Position numbers and translations under genes: made by a program. A model generated the notes under the pieces. The model was not told where the DNA came from. It ran no database searches and saw only the letters and a list, made by a program, of their open reading frames with translations. From Streptomyces hokutonensis (GTDB lineage: Bacteria > Actinomycetota > Actinomycetes > Streptomycetales > Streptomycetaceae), in assembly GCF_000376565.1 (NCBI RefSeq), contig NZ_BARG01000068.1, positions 1-64,000 of the forward strand: a stretch of DNA of 64,000 nucleotides, written 5' to 3'. How positions within the stretch are numbered: the stretch's first letter is position 1; each line of letters begins with the position of its first letter. Positions 59,681-64,000 of this stretch are shown piece after piece.

Positions 59681-60583
59681 CTAGTTGCGGGCGGAGGCCT
59701 CGACGAACGCCGTCACCGCCTTCGCGAAGGCCTCCGGTTCCTCCATGTGCCCGAAGTGCCCGCTGTTCTCCAGGATCACCAGTTCCGATTCCGGGATCAG
59801 CTCGTGGAGTTCCTCGGCCCAGCGCACCCCGCAGATGACGTCGTGGCGGCCGACCAGGACGAGGGTCGGCACGGTGAGCGAGCCGAGCGCGGCACGGTCG
59901 TCCACGGCGTCCGGGGTGAGGTCCTCGTCCAGGCCGGAGATGTAGGTGCCGGTCACCGCGGCCCGCGCGGGACCGAACTCCGCCTCCCGGCCCCAGAATT
60001 CGGCGAAGTACGCGGGGAAGATCCCGCGGGCGACGGCGGTCATCTGCGCGTCGTCGGAGATGGCGGGGATGCTTTGGAACGCCTCAACCACCTCGGGGAG
60101 CCCGGGGTTGTCGGCGTGCCGGGCGGCGAACTCCTGCACCAGCCGCACGGCCTCGGCGCCGTGCTCGGGACCGGTCACCGGCGCGCTCTCGTAGAGGATC
60201 ACCCCGGCGAGGCGGTCGGGGCGGTGCAGCGCGTGGTACTGGGCGACGAAACCGCCGTGCGAGTGCCCCAGGAGGTGCACCTCGGGGACGCCGAGGTGGT
60301 CGATCAGTCCGGTGAGGAAGCGGCTGTAGCGGGCCCGGGTGTAGCCGTGCGGATGGGTGGGCAGCCGGCCCGAGGCGCCGGTGCCGACGGGCTCCGGGTA
60401 GACGACCGTGAGGTACTCCTCCAGCGCGGGCATGCGCAGGTACTCCCAGAAGATGCCGGGTCCGCCGGAGTGCGCGACGCACACGGGACCGGTCCCGTGG
60501 ACGTGGTAGCGCTGTGTGACTCCGTCGATCTCGACGGTGTGCGTTCCGGGGGCGAGCGGATCGGTCGAAGGGGTGGTGCTCAT
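59681..60583 (-). CDS. Alpha/beta-hydrolase (prolyl aminopeptidase-like)
   Basis: A 300-aa hydrolase with CVAHSGGPGIFWEYLRMPALEEYLTVVYPEPVGTGAS (the S-GGPG and G-TG-S loops of the proline iminopeptidase family), nucleophile LLGHSHGGFVAQYHAL, acid LVGRHDVICGVRWA and His NSGHFGHMEEPEAF. It is cytoplasmic. It follows the ECF sigma gene by 85 bp. Confidence 0.87.
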   Translation of the reverse strand: MSTTPSTDPLAPGTHTVEIDGVTQRYHVHGTGPVCVAHSGGPGIFWEYLRMPALEEYLTVVYPEPVGTGASGRLPTHPHGYTRARYSRFLTGLIDHLGVPEVHLLGHSHGGFVAQYHALHRPDRLAGVILYESAPVTGPEHGAEAVRLVQEFAARHADNPGLPEVVEAFQSIPAISDDAQMTAVARGIFPAYFAEFWGREAEFGPARAAVTGTYISGLDEDLTPDAVDDRAALGSLTVPTLVLVGRHDVICGVRWAEELHELIPESELVILENSGHFGHMEEPEAFAKAVTAFVEASARN

Positions 60584-60668
60584 GGGATCTCCTTGTCCGG
60601 CACGTGGCGATGGCACGGACAGGACGCGAGAGAAACGGCGAAGTTCGATACGGATCGAGTGATGCCCG

Positions 60669-61637
60669 TCACACCAGCAGAGAGTGCGGGATCGCCACCG
60701 GCCGGGGGTGGACGAGACGCAGCCGGTGTACGCGCCCGGCGGCGTCCAGGTTCATCAGCCAGGCCACGGCGGGCGGGCAGTGCTCGGGGTCGTCGTCGGG
60801 GTTGCTGATGTCCATCTCCCAGAGGACCAGCGAGCGGCCGGCCACGGCGTGCGCGAGGTGCTGCCGTACGCCGGCCTCCAGGTCGCACTCCATTCCGCGC
60901 ACCAACAGGCTTCTGCCGCCCACCGGTTCACCACCGCGGACCAACGCGGCCTCGGGCGACCAGCGTTCGGTGATCAGCTTGCCGAAGTGTCCGCGCTCGG
61001 CGGCCTCCAGGGTCTCCCGTGCTTCGACGCGGCTGGCGCGAGTGCGGCGGCCGGCGTCGCCGTGCGGGGCGTCCGCCGTGGCGGCGAGGGCCAGCGCGAG
61101 CCTGGCCCGGCCCTGGCTGAGCCGGCTGCGGACGGTGCCGACGGGGACCCCGCAGGCCTCGGCGATCCGCTCGTACGAGGTGACGCCGACGCTGAAGTGC
61201 CGTAGTACCAGCGGCAGTCGGAGCGCGGGCGACAGCTGCTCGACGGCCTCCCAGATCCAGTCCCGCATCGTGTGGTGCTCGAGCCACCGTTCCGGGCCGG
61301 ACTCGGTGGCCGGCACGTGGTGGTCGTCGAGCGGCCGGTGGTCGGGGGTGCCGCGCAGCAGTGAGCGGGCGGTGTTGCGCACGATCATCCGCAGCCACGG
61401 TCCCACTGCCTCCGGGTCGCGTACGTCGCCCACTCTCCGCAGCGCGGTCAGCGCCGCTTCCTGTGTCACGTCGTCGACGTCGGGTCCCGGCCCGAGCACG
61501 CTCACCGCGACCGCCCGCATCCCGGCCCGGTGCCGTTCCAGCAGCAGTCCGAGGGAGGCGACGTCACCGGCCTGCGCGGCCAGGGTGAGCGCCGCGTCCT
61601 CGACGCCCGTGATCCCGCCCGTGCTGCGGCTGCTCAT
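60669..61637 (-). CDS. ECF sigma factor with C-terminal SnoaL-like domain
   Basis: A 322-aa extended ECF sigma factor. Region 2 spans about 30-95 (LERHRAGMRAVAVSVLGPGPDVDDVTQEAALTALRRVG) and region 4 about 133-185 (LSPALRLPLVLRHFSVGVTSYERIAEACGVPVGTVRSRLSQGRARL). The remaining ~130 residues form a SnoaL-like/NTF2-type domain that in related ECF groups (41 and 56) regulates activity internally, replacing an anti-sigma factor. No anti-sigma gene is adjacent, consistent with that. The ATG at 61637 is clear. It probably drives the two hydrolases downstream. Confidence 0.88.
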   Translation of the reverse strand: MSSRSTGGITGVEDAALTLAAQAGDVASLGLLLERHRAGMRAVAVSVLGPGPDVDDVTQEAALTALRRVGDVRDPEAVGPWLRMIVRNTARSLLRGTPDHRPLDDHHVPATESGPERWLEHHTMRDWIWEAVEQLSPALRLPLVLRHFSVGVTSYERIAEACGVPVGTVRSRLSQGRARLALALAATADAPHGDAGRRTRASRVEARETLEAAERGHFGKLITERWSPEAALVRGGEPVGGRSLLVRGMECDLEAGVRQHLAHAVAGRSLVLWEMDISNPDDDPEHCPPAVAWLMNLDAAGRVHRLRLVHPRPVAIPHSLLV

Positions 61638-61734
61638 GCTGTTCCTCTTCCGGCGTTCCCGTCGTCCCTACGAACGTAATGGGCGCGCCTTCTGACGTCA
61701 CATCGCGGGGTGGCCCGCTTGGACCGGTCCATGT

Positions 61735-63102
61735 TCAGGCCTCGGTCAGGTTCCGGTCGGGCGCCGGTGCGGACGCGGCCACGATCCGGGCGCTGTGCCG
61801 CCGGAAGGAGACGAACTTGGTGCCGGCCTGGAGCAGGTTCGCGCAGGCCAGAGCGGTCCAAAGCCCGCGCAGACCGGTGGCGTCGGCGATCGGGACGGCC
61901 AGCGCCGCCAGCACGCCGAACCACACCGCCGTGGACACCAGGCTCGGCACGGTGCGCCGCAGCCCGACGAGCCCGAAGCCCGCCACGGCCTGAAGCGCGT
62001 CGCCGACCACCACCGCCAGGACCAGCGGCAGCAGCTGTACGACCTGGTCGGCGAGGTCCGGGCTCCTGGTGAACCGGCCGATCACCGGTCCGCGCAGCAC
62101 GACCAGGGCGGCGCCGAGGACGACGACCGCGCTCAGGGCGACCGCGAACCCGGCATCCACAGCGCGCCGTATACGGGCGAGGTCGCGTTCCTCGGCGTAA
62201 CCGGCGATCAACGGCACCGTGGCCTGGCCGACCGCCACCGCCGCGGTGAAGACGACGTTCACCAGGGACTCGGCGACGCTGTGCACGGCGGCGCTGTCGG
62301 TGCCGATACGGGCGGCGGCGAAGGTCAGCACGCCCAGCACGGAGAACTTCACCAGCACGGTGGCGCCGAGCGGCAGCCCGACCCCGGCCAGTCGCAGCAC
62401 CTGGCGCGCATCGGGCCGTCCGGGCCGGATCTGGCGGCCGGCGAGCACCGTACGGCGGCGCAGCGCGTACTGGTTGAGACCGGCCGCGACCAGACTGGAC
62501 GCGAGCATGGCCAGCCCCGCCCCTGTCAGTCCGAGGCTGGGCAGCGGTCCCGGTCCCCCGACCAGCAGCACCGACAGCGTCACGGAGACTGCGGTGCCCA
62601 CGAGCCCGGACCGCATCACCTGCGCCGAGCGGCCGAGCGCGACCAGGACGGACGAGGCCGAGGAGTTCACGGCGATCAGCAGCACGCTGCCCGCCAACAT
62701 CCAGGGAAACAGGCCCAGTTGACCGAGGATGCCGTCCGGGACGCCGAATGCCCCGCCGAGCAGCGGCACCGCCGCGACCGCCGCCGCGCAGACCCCGCCC
62801 ACGGCGAACGCCAGCCACATCCCGGCGCGCACCAGCGGCAACAGCCCCTCCGGGTCGTCCCGGTGCGGCGCGACGAACGGCATCACCCCGCGCAGCGCAC
62901 CCGCCACGGTGGCGGTGGCCGGGCCGAACACCGCGATCGTCACGGCGAACGCGGCCAGCGACACGGTGGCGTGCCGGCCCAGCAGCGCGGTGTCGACGAG
63001 CGAGCCGGCCGAGGAGGCGAGCATGGTCACGTACAGCGGTGCGGCGGCCCGGGCGATGGTCATGAATGCGCTGCGCTCGCTCACGTCCGCCCATCCTGCC
63101 AT
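61735..63102 (-). CDS. MATE-family efflux transporter
   Basis: A 455-aa, 12-helix MATE protein. It has IARAAAPLYVTMLASSAGSLVDTALLGRHATVSLAAFAV (first helices of the N-lobe), SLGLTGAGLAMLASSLVAAGLNQYAL between lobes, and GLPLGATVLVKFSVLGVLTFAAARIG in the C-lobe. Probably an H+ or Na+ antiporter for drug-like compounds. ATG at 63102; GTG at 63084 is an alternative. It lies 25 bp behind the M19 peptidase gene and is probably co-transcribed with it. Confidence 0.88.
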   Translation of the reverse strand: MAGWADVSERSAFMTIARAAAPLYVTMLASSAGSLVDTALLGRHATVSLAAFAVTIAVFGPATATVAGALRGVMPFVAPHRDDPEGLLPLVRAGMWLAFAVGGVCAAAVAAVPLLGGAFGVPDGILGQLGLFPWMLAGSVLLIAVNSSASSVLVALGRSAQVMRSGLVGTAVSVTLSVLLVGGPGPLPSLGLTGAGLAMLASSLVAAGLNQYALRRRTVLAGRQIRPGRPDARQVLRLAGVGLPLGATVLVKFSVLGVLTFAAARIGTDSAAVHSVAESLVNVVFTAAVAVGQATVPLIAGYAEERDLARIRRAVDAGFAVALSAVVVLGAALVVLRGPVIGRFTRSPDLADQVVQLLPLVLAVVVGDALQAVAGFGLVGLRRTVPSLVSTAVWFGVLAALAVPIADATGLRGLWTALACANLLQAGTKFVSFRRHSARIVAASAPAPDRNLTEA

Positions 63103-63127
63103 CCAACTGCCGTGCCCCGCAGACCGG

Positions 63128-64000
63128 TTACGCCTGCCCCCACACCCGCGCCGCCACCCGCCGGAAGTTGCCGCCCAGGATCGCGGCGACGGCGTCCTCG
63201 GGATATCCCCGGCCGCGCAGCGCCCCCTCGACGGTCAACAGGCCTTCCGGCGGCATGAACTCGATCGCGCCCCAGCGGGTGTAGCACTCGGGGTACAGCT
63301 CCGGGCTCTGTTCGAGCATCGCGTTGAAGTCCCCTTCGTCGAAGGGGTAGTCGGTGGAGACCCCGACGTGGTCCGGCCCGACGAGGTCGACGGCGTGGTC
63401 GATGTGCCGTACGAGGGCGTCCACGGAGGCGTCGTGGGGGCCGAGGAAGATACCGACGCCGGTGATGCCGACGACCCCGCCGGTGGCGGCGCACTCCCTG
63501 GCCTGCTCGTCGGTGATGTTGCGGGGGTGGTCCCACACCGCGCGCATGCCGGAGTGGCTGTAGACGACGGGGAGTTGGGACACCTCGCACAGGTCGAGGC
63601 CGGTACGGGCACCGCAGTGCGAGCCGTCCGCGACCATGCCGACGGCGTTCAACTCCCGTACCAGCGCCCGCCCGTAGCCGGTCAGTCCCTCGTCGACCGC
63701 GTCGAGGCAGCCGCCGCCGGCCGCGTTGCGGGTGTTGTAGCTCGGCAGCATGGTGCGCACACCGAGGTCGTAGAAGTGCCGGACCCGGTCCAAGTCCCCT
63801 TCCAGCGGCCCGGAGTCCTCCAGGTCGAAGGCGACCGCCACCTGCCTCGCGCGCACGGCGTCGTCGATGTCGCCGACGGTCGCGACCAGCCGCAGCCGGT
63901 CGTCCGCGGCGATCCGCTCCCGCCAACTTGCCACCAGACCGGTGACGTCGTCGGCGCCGTGCGGCGCGTAGCCGACGTTCACCGAGACGAAGCTGCCGCC
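63128..64000 (-). CDS. Membrane dipeptidase (peptidase M19) family, truncated at window edge
   Basis: The 3' 290 or so codons of a renal-dipeptidase-type metal hydrolase; the 5' part (with the H-x-D motif) lies beyond the window, since the frame is still open at 64000 upstream of MNVGYAPHG. Visible family marks are VAFDLEDSGPLEGDLDRVRHFYDLGVRTMLPSYN (bridging Glu region), VADGSHCGARTGLDLCEVSQLPVVYSHSGMRAVWDHPRNITDEQ (His ligands) and HVGVSTDYPFDEGD (C-terminal Asp). Family members cleave dipeptides, often with a D-residue, or related amides. Confidence 0.85.
   Translation of the reverse strand, partial: GGSFVSVNVGYAPHGADDVTGLVASWRERIAADDRLRLVATVGDIDDAVRARQVAVAFDLEDSGPLEGDLDRVRHFYDLGVRTMLPSYNTRNAAGGGCLDAVDEGLTGYGRALVRELNAVGMVADGSHCGARTGLDLCEVSQLPVVYSHSGMRAVWDHPRNITDEQARECAATGGVVGITGVGIFLGPHDASVDALVRHIDHAVDLVGPDHVGVSTDYPFDEGDFNAMLEQSPELYPECYTRWGAIEFMPPEGLLTVEGALRGRGYPEDAVAAILGGNFRRVAARVWGQA

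Overview
The window is chromosomal DNA of a Streptomyces-type actinomycete. Third codon positions are almost always G or C, GTG and TTG starts are common, genes are often joined by 4-bp ATGA or GTGA overlaps, and the gene content is typical: MHS and DHA2 permeases, a LAL regulator, an ECF factor with a SnoaL-like tail, Tat-exported polysaccharide hydrolases, and a SCO5389-type protein. I saw no rRNA, tRNA, CRISPR array, phage or transposase. Identifications rest on motifs and remembered family sequences; no search was run.

Layout. 1-803: an array of 40-bp tandem repeats. 822-4064: a quinate/shikimate dehydrogenase, a divergent TetR regulator and a shikimate-type MHS permease, with related palindromes in both promoter regions. 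4369-6142: a glycosyl/glycerophosphotransferase-like gene split by a heptanucleotide repeat. 6139-8232: a STAND/TPR protein with a damaged P-loop. 8302-12055: an F420-type oxidoreductase, a TetR plus DHA2 exporter, and a serine hydrolase. 12071-16257 (minus): a FAPy-type GTP cyclohydrolase, a 45-aa small ORF, an FAD amine oxidase and two saccharopine-dehydrogenase-family enzymes. 16296-22936: a creatininase-family enzyme, a YbhN-like membrane protein, a methyltransferase, a glycosyltransferase, an active-site-less PTPS homologue, an MDR dehydrogenase and a CDP-alcohol phosphatidyltransferase. 23030-24418: a YcnI-type copper protein and a Met/His-rich membrane protein. 24565-31862: MFS, fused dipeptide-type ABC permease carrying an 87-bp minisatellite, binding protein and GNAT, divergent from a CooC-like ATPase and a SCO5389-like gene, with a Zur-type box between them. 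33000-41583: a beta-1,3-glucan locus (GH16, GH1, sugar ABC transporter, GH55). 42643-50138: a second EF-G, a Tat-exported lactonase-like propeller, and an ABC-2/two-component operon. 50433-52624: GH53 galactanase and GH26 mannanase. 52920-64000: a phosphotriesterase-like enzyme, AraC, LAL regulator, GNAT, two hydrolases, ECF sigma factor, MATE pump and a truncated M19 dipeptidase.

The most interesting biology is at 15.4-22.9 kb. The GTP cyclohydrolase has Met where RibA has its essential Tyr, the signature of enzymes that stop at the formylated pyrimidine FAPy. Its divergent neighbour belongs to the family of the archaeal FAPy deformylase. With a PTPS homologue that has lost its catalytic residues, a methyltransferase, a glycosyltransferase, a membrane flippase-like protein and a CDP-alcohol transferase, this looks like an uncharacterised pathway from GTP to a pyrimidine- or pterin-derived, possibly lipid-linked product.

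A second theme is tandem-repeat expansion. Arrays with periods of 40, 7, 87 and 30-31 bp, plus copies of the EF-G gene's 3' end, lie in this one window. The 7-bp array breaks a gene, whereas the 87-bp array sits inside a permease gene and keeps its frame throughout.
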